Positions 24,885 to 33,655 of a stretch of DNA of 64,000 nt are shown here, piece after piece (position 1 is the first letter of the stretch; each line of letters begins with the position of its first letter). Source of the stretch: Amycolatopsis sp. CA-230715 (lineage in GTDB: Bacteria > Actinomycetota > Actinomycetes > Mycobacteriales > Pseudonocardiaceae); the NCBI RefSeq assembly GCF_018736145.1, contig NZ_CP059997.1, forward strand, positions 805,501 to 869,500. Direction: 5' to 3'. The notes beneath the pieces were generated by a model. It had not been told where the DNA came from and did not search any database. It saw only the letters and a list, made by a program, of their open reading frames with translations. A program made the translations under genes and the position numbers.

Positions 24885-25858
24885 CAGTCCACCAGCGTCC
24901 TGCCGGTCAGCCGGAGGAAGACGTCCTCGAGCGTGCTGCGGCGCACCAGGCTCGACACCGGCCGCACCCCGCGCGAGTGCGCCCGTTCCAGCGCGGCTTC
25001 GCCCTGCTGGGTGTAGAGGAGCACCCTGTCCGGCAGCACCTCGACCCGCTCGGCGAGATCGTCGAGCCCGCGCGCGGCGCTTTCCTGTTCCCCCGGCGCG
25101 AACCGCAGTTCGAGGACTTCCCTGGTGGAGTACCGGGAAATCAGGTCGGACGGCGAGCCCTCGGCGACGATGCGCCCGCCGTCCATCACCACGAGCCTGT
25201 CGCAGAGCTGCTCCGCCTCGTCCATGTAGTGCGTGGTGATGATGAGCGTGACGCCCTGCGACTTCAGCCGGAACAGCCTGTCCCACAGCAGATGCCTCGC
25301 CTGCGGATCGAGACCCGTCGTCGGTTCGTCGAGCAGCAGCAGCTCGGGGTCGTTCACCAGCGACCTGGCGATGGTCAGGCGCCGCTTCATCCCGCCAGAG
25401 AGCGGCTCGACCTCGTCGTCGGCGCGATCGGTCAGCTGGGCGAAGGCCATCAGCTCCTCGGCCTTGCGCCGGACGTGTGCGCGGGACAGCCCGAAGTACC
25501 GGCCGTAGACCTGGAGGTTCTGCCGCACGCTCAGCTCGGTGTCCAGGTTGTCCTGCTGGGGCACCACGCCGAGGCGCGCGCGGATCTTCGGGCCTTCGGT
25601 GTCCGGGTCGAGCCCGAGCACGCGCAGCTCCCCCGCCGTCCGCGGCGAAACGCACGCGATCATGCGCATGGTGGAGGACTTGCCCGCGCCGTTCGGGCCG
25701 AGGAACCCGAACGCCTCACCCTTGCGGACCGTCACGTCGACCCCGCGCACGGCCTCGAATTCACCGAACCGCTTGACCAGTCCTTCGGCACGCACCATCG
25801 CGGCCTGCCCGGGATCGGCGCCGACCACCCCCGGCGCCCCCGCTGTCTCGCTCTCCAC
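24884..25858 (-). CDS. ABC transporter ATP-binding protein (DrrA-like)
   Basis: A 324-residue ATPase of the daunorubicin-resistance/NodI type. Walker A GPNGAGKSS, Q-loop PQQDNLD, signature LSGGMKRRL, Walker B LLLLDEPTTGLD and the H-loop in ITTHYMDEAEQ are all present, and a C-terminal DrrA-type regulatory extension follows. GTG 25858 is used; Met at 25798 is an alternative start nearer the conserved core. It drives the two-permease exporter downstream. The promoter must lie in the 41 bases before it or inside the upstream regulator gene. Confidence 0.92.
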   Translation of the reverse strand: MESETAGAPGVVGADPGQAAMVRAEGLVKRFGEFEAVRGVDVTVRKGEAFGFLGPNGAGKSSTMRMIACVSPRTAGELRVLGLDPDTEGPKIRARLGVVPQQDNLDTELSVRQNLQVYGRYFGLSRAHVRRKAEELMAFAQLTDRADDEVEPLSGGMKRRLTIARSLVNDPELLLLDEPTTGLDPQARHLLWDRLFRLKSQGVTLIITTHYMDEAEQLCDRLVVMDGGRIVAEGSPSDLISRYSTREVLELRFAPGEQESAARGLDDLAERVEVLPDRVLLYTQQGEAALERAHSRGVRPVSSLVRRSTLEDVFLRLTGRTLVD

Positions 25859-25899
25859 GAAACCGACAGTAGGACCTACCCCTGACAAAACACGAGCGA

Positions 25900-26628
25900 T
25901 TAACCGACGCGCGTGCGGATCGCGTGGAAGTGGACGCCGATCGCCCTGCGCAGCGCGGGTTCTTCCCGGCTGCGAAGCGCTTCGAGGATGTCCCGGTGCC
26001 ACGACGCGATGACCTCCGGGGCGGCCTGTTCGCGCGGCAGGTCGCCGTCCATCGCGTGGAAGACGCGCCAGAACACGCGAAGCAGGTCGAGCACGAGCGC
26101 GTTGCCGAGCGGCTGGTACAGGGTTTCGTGGAACCGCCAGTCCGCGTCCGGCGAGTATTCGCCGTCGGCGGCGTGCCGTTCCATCTCCGCGACGGCCTCT
26201 TCGAGTGCGGGCAGGTCGATCTGGTCGAACTGGTCGAGCACGCGGGCGACCAGCCCGGTTTCGAGGACTTCCCGGACTTCGAGGAGATCGCGGATGTCCG
26301 ACAGGTCGCCGTTGATCGACCGCGCGCTGCGAAAGGCGAGGCCCGCTTCGAGACCGCCGAGGGAGACCGAGCCGACGTACGTGCCGTAGCCGTGCCGGAT
26401 GTCGACGATCCCCAGCGCCTCCAGTGCTTTCATCGCTTCGCGCAGCGGGTGCCTGCTGACTTCGAGCTCGTGCGCCAGCACTTGCTCGGTCGGCAGGAGC
26501 GAGCCGGGTTCGAGGCCGCGCCGGACGATCAGCTCCTTGATCGCCTCCTGCAGCGCGAGCTGGTTGGCGCGCGCGCCGCCGGAGCGTCCCGGCTGCTCAC
26601 CACCCTGCGAGCGCAGGCGAACCACCAT
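25900..26628 (-). CDS. GntR-family regulator, FadR/FCD type
   Basis: A 242-residue repressor with an N-terminal winged HTH (LLPTEQVLAHELEVSRHPLR) and a C-terminal helical FCD domain whose metal-site residues are visible in DWRFHETLY, SWHRDILEAL and HFHAIR. It is transcribed away from the NanT-like transporter gene, and the 76-base gap holds a perfect 20-bp palindrome. It therefore very probably controls the transporter/aldolase pair in response to their substrate. ATG 26628 follows GGGGGAGGC. Confidence 0.92.
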   Translation of the reverse strand: MVVRLRSQGGEQPGRSGGARANQLALQEAIKELIVRRGLEPGSLLPTEQVLAHELEVSRHPLREAMKALEALGIVDIRHGYGTYVGSVSLGGLEAGLAFRSARSINGDLSDIRDLLEVREVLETGLVARVLDQFDQIDLPALEEAVAEMERHAADGEYSPDADWRFHETLYQPLGNALVLDLLRVFWRVFHAMDGDLPREQAAPEVIASWHRDILEALRSREEPALRRAIGVHFHAIRTRVG

Positions 26629-26662
26629 TGCCTCCCCCGTTTCCCCGGGTTATCGTCGCTCA

Positions 26663-26682
26663 GACATAGGACATCCTATGTC
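26663..26682 (+). promoter_or_regulatory. GntR/FCD operator palindrome
   Basis: Arms GACATAGGA and TCCTATGTC around CA, a perfect 20-bp inverted repeat midway between the divergent gntR-like and nanT-like genes. Just after it, CTGGAGGTCCAG (26691-26702) is a second small palindrome that embeds the transporter's ribosome site GGAGG. Confidence 0.75.
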
Positions 26683-26704
26683 CAGTATCCCTGGAGGTCC
26701 AGGC

Positions 26705-28153
26705 ATGGCAGTGTCGCCGACGCCACCACCCGCCCCCTCGTTCCGGCATCTGCCCCGCGAGCAGCACAAGGCGTTCTTCGCCGCGTGGCTCGGCTATCTG
26801 CTCGACGGGTTCGACTTCATCCTGATCACGCTCGTGCTCACCGAAATCCAGGCCGACTTCGGGATCTCGAAGGCTCAGGCGGCGACGCTCGTCTCGGCCG
26901 CTTTCGTGTCGCGGTGGCTCGGCGGCCTGGTGCTCGGCGCCATCGGCGACCACTTCGGCCGCAAACCCGCGATGATCGCGTCGATCGTGACCTTCTCGGT
27001 CGGCAGCGCGCTGTGCGGGTTCTCGTGGGGGTACTGGTCCCTGTTCGCCTTCCGGGTTCTCGTCGGGCTCGGCATGGCGGGCGAGTACGGCACCAGCGCG
27101 ACCTACGTGATGGAGTCGTGGCCGCCGAAGATGCGCAACCGCGCCACCGGTTTCCTGCTGTCCGCCTACCCGGTCGGCACCGTGCTGGCCGCGCTCGCCT
27201 ACGGCGTCGTCGTGCCGAACCTGAACTGGCGCTGGCTGTTCTACCTCGGCCTGGTCCCGATCGCGCTGACCCTCTACCTCCGCCGCTCGCTGCCGGAAGC
27301 GCGCGAATGGTCCGAACAGGTCGCCGGGCGCACCGACGTGACGACGTCGTCGATCCTGTTCTCCCCCAAGCGAAGGCTGCCGAACGCGGCGCTCGCGGTG
27401 GTGCTGTCGGTGGCGCTGGTGCTGCTCTTCAGCGAACACAGCGGCGGTTACGGCGCGTGGCTGACCGTGCTCGTCGTGCTCGGTTTCGCCGCCTTCGCCG
27501 TCCAACTCGCCGGGCGGTCGTGGCCGGTGATGCTCGCGATCATGGCCACCGTCTTCGCCGCGTTCCTCTACTCGTGGCCCATCCAGTCCCTGCTGCCGAC
27601 CTATCTCAAGAGCGATCTCGGGTACAGCGCCGGCCAGGTTTCCACGGCGCTGACCTGGGCGGGGCTCGGGTATGCGGCGGGCTCGTGCCTCGCGGGCGTG
27701 CTGGGCGACAAGCTCGGCACGCGGCGGGCGTACGTCCTCGGGCTCGTGGTGTCGTTGCTGTTCGTGTTCCCGGCGTTCGCGCTGCCCGCCGGGAACATCG
27801 TGCTGCTGTGGATCCTGCTGTTCGCCATGCAGGCCACCAGTTCCGGGATCTCGGGCCTGCTGCCGAAGTACATCGGCGACCACTTCCCCACCCGGCTCCG
27901 CGCGGCGGGCCTCGGGTTCTCCTACAACGTCGGCGCGCTCGGCGGCGCGGTCGCCCCGCTCGCCGGTACCGCGATCGCGTCCGGTATCGGCGGGCTCGGC
28001 ACCGCGCTGACCGTGCTGGCCGGCGGGCTCACCCTGGTCGTCGCGCTCGTCGTCGGGTTCGACCTGCCCGCGCGGCTCGGCCGCGCACTCCACATCGACT
28101 CGGGCGCGCCCGCGCTCGCCACTCCCGAAAGGACAGTCCGGAATGGACAGTGA
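26705..28153 (+). CDS. MFS transporter, NanT-like (sialic acid:H+ symporter family)
   Basis: A 482-residue, 12-14-helix permease. AAWLGYLLDGFDFILITLVL, FLYSWPIQSLLPTYLK and AAGLGFSYNVGALGGA are strikingly like E. coli NanT, the sialic-acid symporter. It overlaps the aldolase gene by 11 bases and faces a GntR/FCD regulator, so it probably imports an acidic sugar or related carboxylate that the aldolase splits. Sialic acid itself is unproven, because nanE and nanK are not in the window. Confidence 0.85.
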   Translation: MAVSPTPPPAPSFRHLPREQHKAFFAAWLGYLLDGFDFILITLVLTEIQADFGISKAQAATLVSAAFVSRWLGGLVLGAIGDHFGRKPAMIASIVTFSVGSALCGFSWGYWSLFAFRVLVGLGMAGEYGTSATYVMESWPPKMRNRATGFLLSAYPVGTVLAALAYGVVVPNLNWRWLFYLGLVPIALTLYLRRSLPEAREWSEQVAGRTDVTTSSILFSPKRRLPNAALAVVLSVALVLLFSEHSGGYGAWLTVLVVLGFAAFAVQLAGRSWPVMLAIMATVFAAFLYSWPIQSLLPTYLKSDLGYSAGQVSTALTWAGLGYAAGSCLAGVLGDKLGTRRAYVLGLVVSLLFVFPAFALPAGNIVLLWILLFAMQATSSGISGLLPKYIGDHFPTRLRAAGLGFSYNVGALGGAVAPLAGTAIASGIGGLGTALTVLAGGLTLVVALVVGFDLPARLGRALHIDSGAPALATPERTVRNGQ

Positions 28154-29054
28154 GTTGCACGGCGTCATCCCACCGCTGGTCACCCCGATCGGCGACGACG
28201 GCGACGTGGACCGGCACTCGCTGGAAAAGCTCGTCGCGTTCCAGCTCGACGCCGGGGTGCACGGGGTGTTCCTCGGCGGCTCCACCGGTGAGGTCGCGCT
28301 GCTCGACGGCGAACGGCAGCGCGCCGCGCTGGACGTCGCCGTCGGCGTCGTCGCGGGCGCGGTGCCCGTGCTCGCCGGCGCGATCGACACGGGCACGCTC
28401 CGCGTCGTCGAGCAGGCGAAGCGCGCGCAGGAAACCGGCGCCGACGCCGTCGTGGTGACGTCACCGTTCTACGTCCGCCCGCACCCGGCGGAGATCGTCG
28501 CGCACTTCCAGGCGGTGCACGCCGCGATCGACGTTCCCATTGTCGCGTATGACATTCCCAGCGCGACAGCGGTCCCGGTCGGCGCCGAGGTGGTGTGCGA
28601 ACTCGCCGCGTCGGGAACGGTCGTCGCGGCGAAGGACTCCAGCGGGGACTTCGCCGGTTTCCGGCGGATCCTGCGCGAGGCACCGGGATTCCCGGCGTTC
28701 ACCGGCTCCGAGCTGTTCGCCGACAGCGCGGTGGCGCTCGGCGCGGCGGGGATCGTGCCGGGGCTCGGCAACATCGATCCGCACGGGTACGTCCGGCTGT
28801 ACGAGGCCGCGAAATCCGGCGACCGCACCGCGGCCGCCGCCGAACAGGACCGGCTGGCGCGGCTGTTCGACATCACCGCCGTCGCCGACCGGGGCCGGAT
28901 CGGGCACACGGCGGGCGCGCTGGGCTCGTTCAAGGCCGCCCTCGCGGCACGCGGCGTCATCGCCAACGCGACGACACTGCCCCCGCTGGCCCCCCTGAAC
29001 GACACGGAGCTGTCCGCGATCCTCGCCATCCTCGACGAAGTCGGCCTCGCTTGA
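28143..29054 (+). CDS. Dihydrodipicolinate synthase/N-acetylneuraminate lyase family aldolase
   Basis: A 303-residue class I aldolase of the DapA/NanA superfamily. GGSTGE (45-50) is the pyruvate carboxylate-binding loop, Tyr136 in YDIPSA the catalytic tyrosine and Lys164 in AAKDSS the Schiff-base lysine. It is unlikely to be the biosynthetic DapA, given its operon with a NanT-like transporter and its regulator. Catabolic cleavage of a 2-keto-3-deoxy acid or sialic acid is inferred. The ATG at 28143 lies inside the transporter gene end. Confidence 0.88.
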   Translation: MDSELHGVIPPLVTPIGDDGDVDRHSLEKLVAFQLDAGVHGVFLGGSTGEVALLDGERQRAALDVAVGVVAGAVPVLAGAIDTGTLRVVEQAKRAQETGADAVVVTSPFYVRPHPAEIVAHFQAVHAAIDVPIVAYDIPSATAVPVGAEVVCELAASGTVVAAKDSSGDFAGFRRILREAPGFPAFTGSELFADSAVALGAAGIVPGLGNIDPHGYVRLYEAAKSGDRTAAAAEQDRLARLFDITAVADRGRIGHTAGALGSFKAALAARGVIANATTLPPLAPLNDTELSAILAILDEVGLA

Positions 29055-29074
29055 ACCACTCCGACCCGCCACAC

Positions 29075-29216
29075 TCTCGCTCGCGAGCGAGAACGCCGAA
29101 CGGCGAAGTCCGGGCCGGAGGCCCGGCCATTGCCAAGCCAGCCACGCGCCCGGCCTCCCCGGTGCGCGCAGCGCGCCGGGGAGGCGTTCAAGTCGCGTGC
29201 AGGGCCGCCAGGCCCT
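29075..29216. repeat. Cluster of four hairpins between convergent genes
   Basis: Four perfect inverted repeats follow one another between the aldolase and ndk stops. Arms: TCTCGCTCG/CGAGCGAGA (29075-29092), CCGGGCC/GGCCCGG (29110-29126), GCCTCCCCGG/CCGGGGAGGC (29153-29185) and AGGGCC/GGCCCT (29201-29216). A longer interrupted inverted repeat, CGGGGGCGC with GCGCCCCCG flanked by AAATT/AATTT, continues to about 29295. They may act as bidirectional terminators or be a repetitive intergenic element. Confidence 0.6.
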
Positions 29217-29314
29217 CTAAATTCGCGATGGCGGGGGCGCCAACGCGACCAACCGGCGGGTCAGTCGGACAGCCGCGCCCCCGGCAGCGCAAATTTTGAC
29301 ACGCGATAAAAAAC

Positions 29315-29716
29315 TCAGAACCAGAGCTTCAGTTCGCGCTCGGCGGACTCCGGCGAGTCGGAGCCGTGCACCAGGTTGAACTGGGTCTCCAGCGCGTAGT
29401 CGCCGCGGATGGTGCCGGGCGTCGCCTTCTCGACCGGGTCCGTGCCGCCGGCGAGCTGGCGGAACGCGGCGATCGCGCGCGGGCCTTCGACCGCGATCGC
29501 GACCAGCGGGCCGGAGGTGATGAACTCGAGGAGGTCGCCGAAGAACGGCTTGTCCTTGTGCTCGGCGTAGTGCTCCTCGGCGACGGACCGTTCGACGGTG
29601 CGCAGCTCCAGCGCGGCCAGGGTGAGCCCCTTGGCTTCGATGCGCGAGATGACCTCGCCGACGAGGCCGCGCTTGACGCCATCGGGCTTGACCAGAACCA
29701 GGGTGCGTTCAGTCAC
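29315..29716 (-). CDS. ndk: Nucleoside diphosphate kinase
   Basis: A 133-residue NDK that balances nucleoside triphosphate pools by ping-pong phosphotransfer. TLVLVKPDGVKRGLVGEV at the N-terminus and NLVHGSDSPESAERE with the phospho-accepting His are unmistakable. GTG 29716 is preceded by AAGGAG. The stop faces the hairpin cluster. Matches Rv2445c by position, next to the DUF4233 and folC genes, though phoD has been inserted between them here. Confidence 0.98.
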   Translation of the reverse strand: MTERTLVLVKPDGVKRGLVGEVISRIEAKGLTLAALELRTVERSVAEEHYAEHKDKPFFGDLLEFITSGPLVAIAVEGPRAIAAFRQLAGGTDPVEKATPGTIRGDYALETQFNLVHGSDSPESAERELKLWF

Positions 29717-29798
29717 GACGGTAGAACTCCTTCGATTTCCCGGGGAGAAGTCCACGGTTTATTTCGGGTTTGTGGCGAAGAGCCTACTGATGCGTTCC

Positions 29799-31334
29799 TC
29801 ACCGCTGCGGGCGCAGGGTCTTCGACCACAGCGAAGCACCCGACGCGTCGCGCAGATCGACGGTCAGCTCGCCGCTGCCGCCGTCGATGGAGATCTCCCC
29901 GAAGTGCTGGTAGCCGTCGGCGGGCGAGGTGTTCTGCACCGGCGGCGCGTGCACGAAAACGGCCTCCGGGCCGAAGGTCGGGTCGAGCGCGTTGGGACCG
30001 AACGCGCCCGCGTTGAGCGGGCCCGACACGAACTCCCAGAACGGGTCGAATTCGGTGAACGCGGCGCGGTCGGGCGAGTAGTGGTGCGCCGCGGTGTAGT
30101 GCACGTCCGCGGTCAGCCACACCACGTTGCGCACCCGGCGCCGCGAGATCTCGCGCAGCACCCACGCCAGCTCGGCCTCCCGCCCGCCCGGCGCGCCCGG
30201 CAGCCCGTTCGCGACGGCTTCGATGTCCTTCCCGTCCGGCACCACCAGCCCGATCGGCATGTCGGCCTGCACGATCTTCCACGTCGCGGTGCTGCGAGCG
30301 AGCGCGTCGACCAGCCAACTGGCCTGCGCCTGCCCGAGGATGTGGCCCGGCTTCGTCCGGTCGGAGGTGTTGGCGTCGCGGTAGGTCCGCATGTCCAGCA
30401 CGAAGATCTCGGCGCGCGTGCCGTAGCGGAAATTGCGGTACACGCGGCCGTCCACCGCGGCGCGCCGGTCGATCGGGTGCCATTCGTGGAAAGCCTGGAA
30501 CGCGCGCGGCTGCAACACGTCCACGCGCTTTTCGGTGTACTCCGGGCGGTCGTTGAGGATCTCACCCGGGTACCAGTTGTTGACGACCTCGTGGTCGTCC
30601 CACTGGACGTAGCTCGGCACCGTGGCGGCGAACCGGCGCAGGTGCTCGTCCATCAGGTTGTAGGCGAACTGGCCGCGGTACTCGTCGAGCGTCTCCGCGA
30701 CCTTCGACTTGGCGGGCGTCACGATGTTGCGCCAGGTCCGCCCGCCCGGCAGCGTCACCGTTTCAGTCAGCGGCCCGTCGGCGTAGACGGTGTCGCCGCT
30801 GTGCAGGAAGAAGTCCGGCTCGCGATCGGCCATCGCCGAATAGATGGTCATGCCGCCGCGCTCGGGGTTGATCCCGTAGTTCTGGCCCACGACGTCACCG
30901 GACCAGAGGAACCGCACGTCGCGGCGGCCGAGCGGGGCGGTGCGGAACCGGCCGGTCAGCGGTTCACTCGCGGCGCGGCCGTCGAGGTCCTCCGCGGTCA
31001 CGCGGTAGTGCAGCTCGGTGCCCGGTGGCAGCGCGGGGATCCGGACCTTCCCGGTGCCGCCCGTGGCGGGGCTCAGCACCGGCCCGCACACCCGGCGCGC
31101 ATGCCGGAACGTCGCGTCGCGGGCGATTTCGACGATCAGCCGCGACGGGCGGTCGGCGCGGGACCAGACGATCGCGGAACCGGCGGTGACGTCGCCCGCC
31201 TGCACGCCGTGGGTGAGCGCGGGGCGATCGCGGCGGACGAAGGCGGCGGCGCTCGCGGTGCCGGGGAGGACGAGCCCCGCGGCGAGCGCACTCGCCTTGA
31301 ACAGCGTCCTGCGGGTGTGGTGGGGTTCGGTCAT
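29799..31334 (-). CDS. phoD: PhoD-like alkaline phosphatase/phosphodiesterase, Tat-exported
   Basis: A 511-residue extracellular metallophosphatase. The N-terminus HHTRRTLFKASALAAG is a twin-arginine signal. An Ig-like N-terminal domain (about 40-135) precedes the catalytic part with metal ligands in WSGDVVGQ, HSGDTVYADG, WDDHEVVNNW and TADVHYTAAHHY, typical of Ca/Fe-dependent PhoD. It releases phosphate from esters, often under phosphate limitation; no PHO box was sought in detail. It interrupts the ndk-DUF4233-folC synteny. Confidence 0.93.
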   Translation of the reverse strand: MTEPHHTRRTLFKASALAAGLVLPGTASAAAFVRRDRPALTHGVQAGDVTAGSAIVWSRADRPSRLIVEIARDATFRHARRVCGPVLSPATGGTGKVRIPALPPGTELHYRVTAEDLDGRAASEPLTGRFRTAPLGRRDVRFLWSGDVVGQNYGINPERGGMTIYSAMADREPDFFLHSGDTVYADGPLTETVTLPGGRTWRNIVTPAKSKVAETLDEYRGQFAYNLMDEHLRRFAATVPSYVQWDDHEVVNNWYPGEILNDRPEYTEKRVDVLQPRAFQAFHEWHPIDRRAAVDGRVYRNFRYGTRAEIFVLDMRTYRDANTSDRTKPGHILGQAQASWLVDALARSTATWKIVQADMPIGLVVPDGKDIEAVANGLPGAPGGREAELAWVLREISRRRVRNVVWLTADVHYTAAHHYSPDRAAFTEFDPFWEFVSGPLNAGAFGPNALDPTFGPEAVFVHAPPVQNTSPADGYQHFGEISIDGGSGELTVDLRDASGASLWSKTLRPQR

Positions 31335-31397
31335 GGCGCGGTTCTATCCGCCGGTGACGGCCGCCAGGCCAACTCGGGGCGTCGCCCGAGTGAACGC

Positions 31398-31781
31398 TCA
31401 CACCTGCTGGCTGGGCAGCCTTCCCTCGGCCATCCGCTTCGCCACGTCGCGGCGCAGCCACACCAGCCACAGCCAGATGCACAGGAACACCACGCCGATC
31501 ACCGCGATCGCGGGCACCGCGAAGAAGAACGCGATGAGCCCGAGCTGGAGCACGAGCACCACCGGCACCGCCCACGGCCGCTTGATGATCCAGCAGCACG
31601 CCACCAGCGCGACCGCGAGGCCGATCACGATCCAGCCCTTGCCGCTGCCGATCCCGCCGCCGAACTGCGCGATCACCGGCAGTGCCAGCGCCACCGTGAT
31701 CGCCTCCAGGATCAGCGCCCCGGACTGCACCCCGCGGAATCCCTTCATCGGGTCCTTCGCGGGCGGCTTCACCTCGGTCAC
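31398..31781 (-). CDS. DUF4233 membrane protein
   Basis: A 127-residue protein with four predicted membrane helices and the family start KGFRGVQSGALILEAITVAL. It follows folC in nearly all actinobacteria (Rv2446c in M. tuberculosis). The function is unknown. The GTG at 31781 overlaps the folC stop (GTGA), so the two are translationally coupled. Confidence 0.9.
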   Translation of the reverse strand: MTEVKPPAKDPMKGFRGVQSGALILEAITVALALPVIAQFGGGIGSGKGWIVIGLAVALVACCWIIKRPWAVPVVLVLQLGLIAFFFAVPAIAVIGVVFLCIWLWLVWLRRDVAKRMAEGRLPSQQV

Positions 31782-33469
31782 ACCGGCTCCTTACCGAAAA
31801 GCGTCCGAGCCTCGCCTGCCGTGACGACCGATCCGGTGATCAGCACGCCGCCACCGGCAAGGGGCTCCTCGGGATCGTCGCCCTGCTCGACGAGCCCGAT
31901 CGCGGTCTCCACCGCGGCGTCCAAACTGGACTCGGCCACGACGCGCTCCTCGCCGAACACGGTGATCGCGATGGCGTTCAGCTCTTCGAGCGGCATCGCG
32001 CGCGGAGAACTGTTGCGCGTCACCACGATCTCGGAGACGACCGGTTCGAGCGCCTCCAGGATGCCGCGCGCGTCCTTGTCCGCCATCACCCCGACCACGG
32101 CCGCGAGCTTGCGGAACGCGAACTCGTCGGCGATGGCTGTCGCGAGCGCCTTGGCCCCGTGTTCGTTGTGCGCCGCGTCGAGCAGCACGGTCGGGGCGGC
32201 GCGCACGTGTTCGAGCCGCCCGGGTTCTTCGACCTCCGCGAACCCCTCGCGCACGGCTTCGAGCACGAGCTGGCGGTCCTTGCCCGCGCCGAAGAACGCC
32301 TCCACCGCCGCCAGCGCGAGCGCGGCGTTGGCCGCCTGGTGCGCGCCGTGCAGCGGAAGGAAGATCTCGTCGTACACGCCGCCGAGGCCCTGCAGTTTCA
32401 GCAGCTGGCCGCCGACCGCGACCTCGCGTTCGAGCACCCCGAACTCGCTGCCCGCGCGCGCCACCGTCGCGTCCACCTCGACCGCGCGTTCCAGCAGGAC
32501 GCGCTGCGCCTCGGGCTCCTGCTCGGCGATGACCGCGACCGAGCCGGGCTTGATGATGCCCGCCTTCTCCTTCGCGATCCCGGCCAGCTCGCTGCCGAGG
32601 TACTCGACGTGGTCGATCCCGACGGGGGTGATCACCGCGACGTCCGCTTCGACCACGTTCGTCGCGTCCCACGTGCCACCGAGGCCGACTTCGACGACCG
32701 CAGCCTCGACCGGTGCGTCGGCGAACGCCGCGAACGCCATCCCGGTGAGCACCTCGAACTTGCTGAGCGCGGGCTCCCCCGGCCCGGCCGCACCGTCCAC
32801 CATGGACACGTAGGGCGCGATGTCGCGGTAGAGCTCCACATACCGCGCGGCGGGCACCGGCTGCCCGTCGATCGCGATGCGCTCGGTGACGAGCTGCAGG
32901 TGCGGGCTGGTGTACCGGCCGACGCGCAGGCCCATCCTGCTCATCAGCGCGTCGATCATGCGGGCCGTCGAGCCCTTGCCGTTCGTGCCGGCGACCTGCA
33001 CGACGGGATAGCCCTTGTGCGGCTCGCCGAGCACGGTGACGAGCGCGGAGATGCGGGACAGCGACGGCTCGATCTTCGTCTCGGGCCACCGCTGGTTCAG
33101 CTCGGCCTCGACCGCCATCAGCTCGCGGCGCGCCTGCTCCTGGCCGATCGGGGCTTCCCGCTCGCCCTCGTCGTCGAGCTCGTGCACGTCGCCGTCGCCG
33201 GGCCGCAGATCCGGGACCGGGCCGAGCGCCAGGTTGTCCCCGAGCTGACCGATGCCGCCGATCCCGCCGGAGGCCCCGCCGCCCGCGGTGAAGGCGCGGT
33301 CCTCGCTGGTGAAGGCGCCCTCCGGGTCGTCGTGCACGCCCAGCTCGTCGACCCCGGCGAAGCTGCCGGGATCGGCGAGGTCCGGTTCGTGTCCGTTCCG
33401 CACCGGCTCGTCGAACGGCTCATCGGACTTCCCTCGCGGCACCCGCGCTCCCAACTCATGCCTGTTCAC
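31778..33469 (-). CDS. folC: Folylpolyglutamate synthase/dihydrofolate synthase with long acidic N-terminal extension
   Basis: A Mur-ligase-family enzyme that adds glutamate to folates. VAGTNGKGSTARMIDALMSR holds the P-loop, VGLGGTWDATNVVEAD the Mg site and LLDAAHNEHGA the Mur C-terminal hallmark. The conserved core begins near MAVEAELNQRWPETKIEP (Met at 33118). The frame is open with strongly GC-biased third positions upstream to GTG 33469, giving 563 residues with a 117-residue Asp/Glu/Gly-rich head. The extension looks coded, but the exact start is uncertain. Coupled to the DUF4233 gene. Confidence 0.93.
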   Translation of the reverse strand: MNRHELGARVPRGKSDEPFDEPVRNGHEPDLADPGSFAGVDELGVHDDPEGAFTSEDRAFTAGGGASGGIGGIGQLGDNLALGPVPDLRPGDGDVHELDDEGEREAPIGQEQARRELMAVEAELNQRWPETKIEPSLSRISALVTVLGEPHKGYPVVQVAGTNGKGSTARMIDALMSRMGLRVGRYTSPHLQLVTERIAIDGQPVPAARYVELYRDIAPYVSMVDGAAGPGEPALSKFEVLTGMAFAAFADAPVEAAVVEVGLGGTWDATNVVEADVAVITPVGIDHVEYLGSELAGIAKEKAGIIKPGSVAVIAEQEPEAQRVLLERAVEVDATVARAGSEFGVLEREVAVGGQLLKLQGLGGVYDEIFLPLHGAHQAANAALALAAVEAFFGAGKDRQLVLEAVREGFAEVEEPGRLEHVRAAPTVLLDAAHNEHGAKALATAIADEFAFRKLAAVVGVMADKDARGILEALEPVVSEIVVTRNSSPRAMPLEELNAIAITVFGEERVVAESSLDAAVETAIGLVEQGDDPEEPLAGGGVLITGSVVTAGEARTLFGKEPV

Positions 33470-33655
33470 GGACGTTGTCGAGTCTACGTCGCGGTGCACG
33501 GTGACTCCGGCGCGCCCCGTACGCATCCACTGTGGCCATCGCGGGAAACAACACGGGCGGGTGACGATCACGCACGGTACCCGTTTGGGGGCACCTCCAT
33601 CCGGTCCGCGGCGGCTATGAACGAGGCACAACTCGAAACACATTGAGGGGTGCAC

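Noticed and set aside
26705..29054. Complete sialic acid catabolic operon
   Set aside because: Only transporter and aldolase candidates are present; no epimerase, kinase or deacetylase, so the pathway cannot be claimed.
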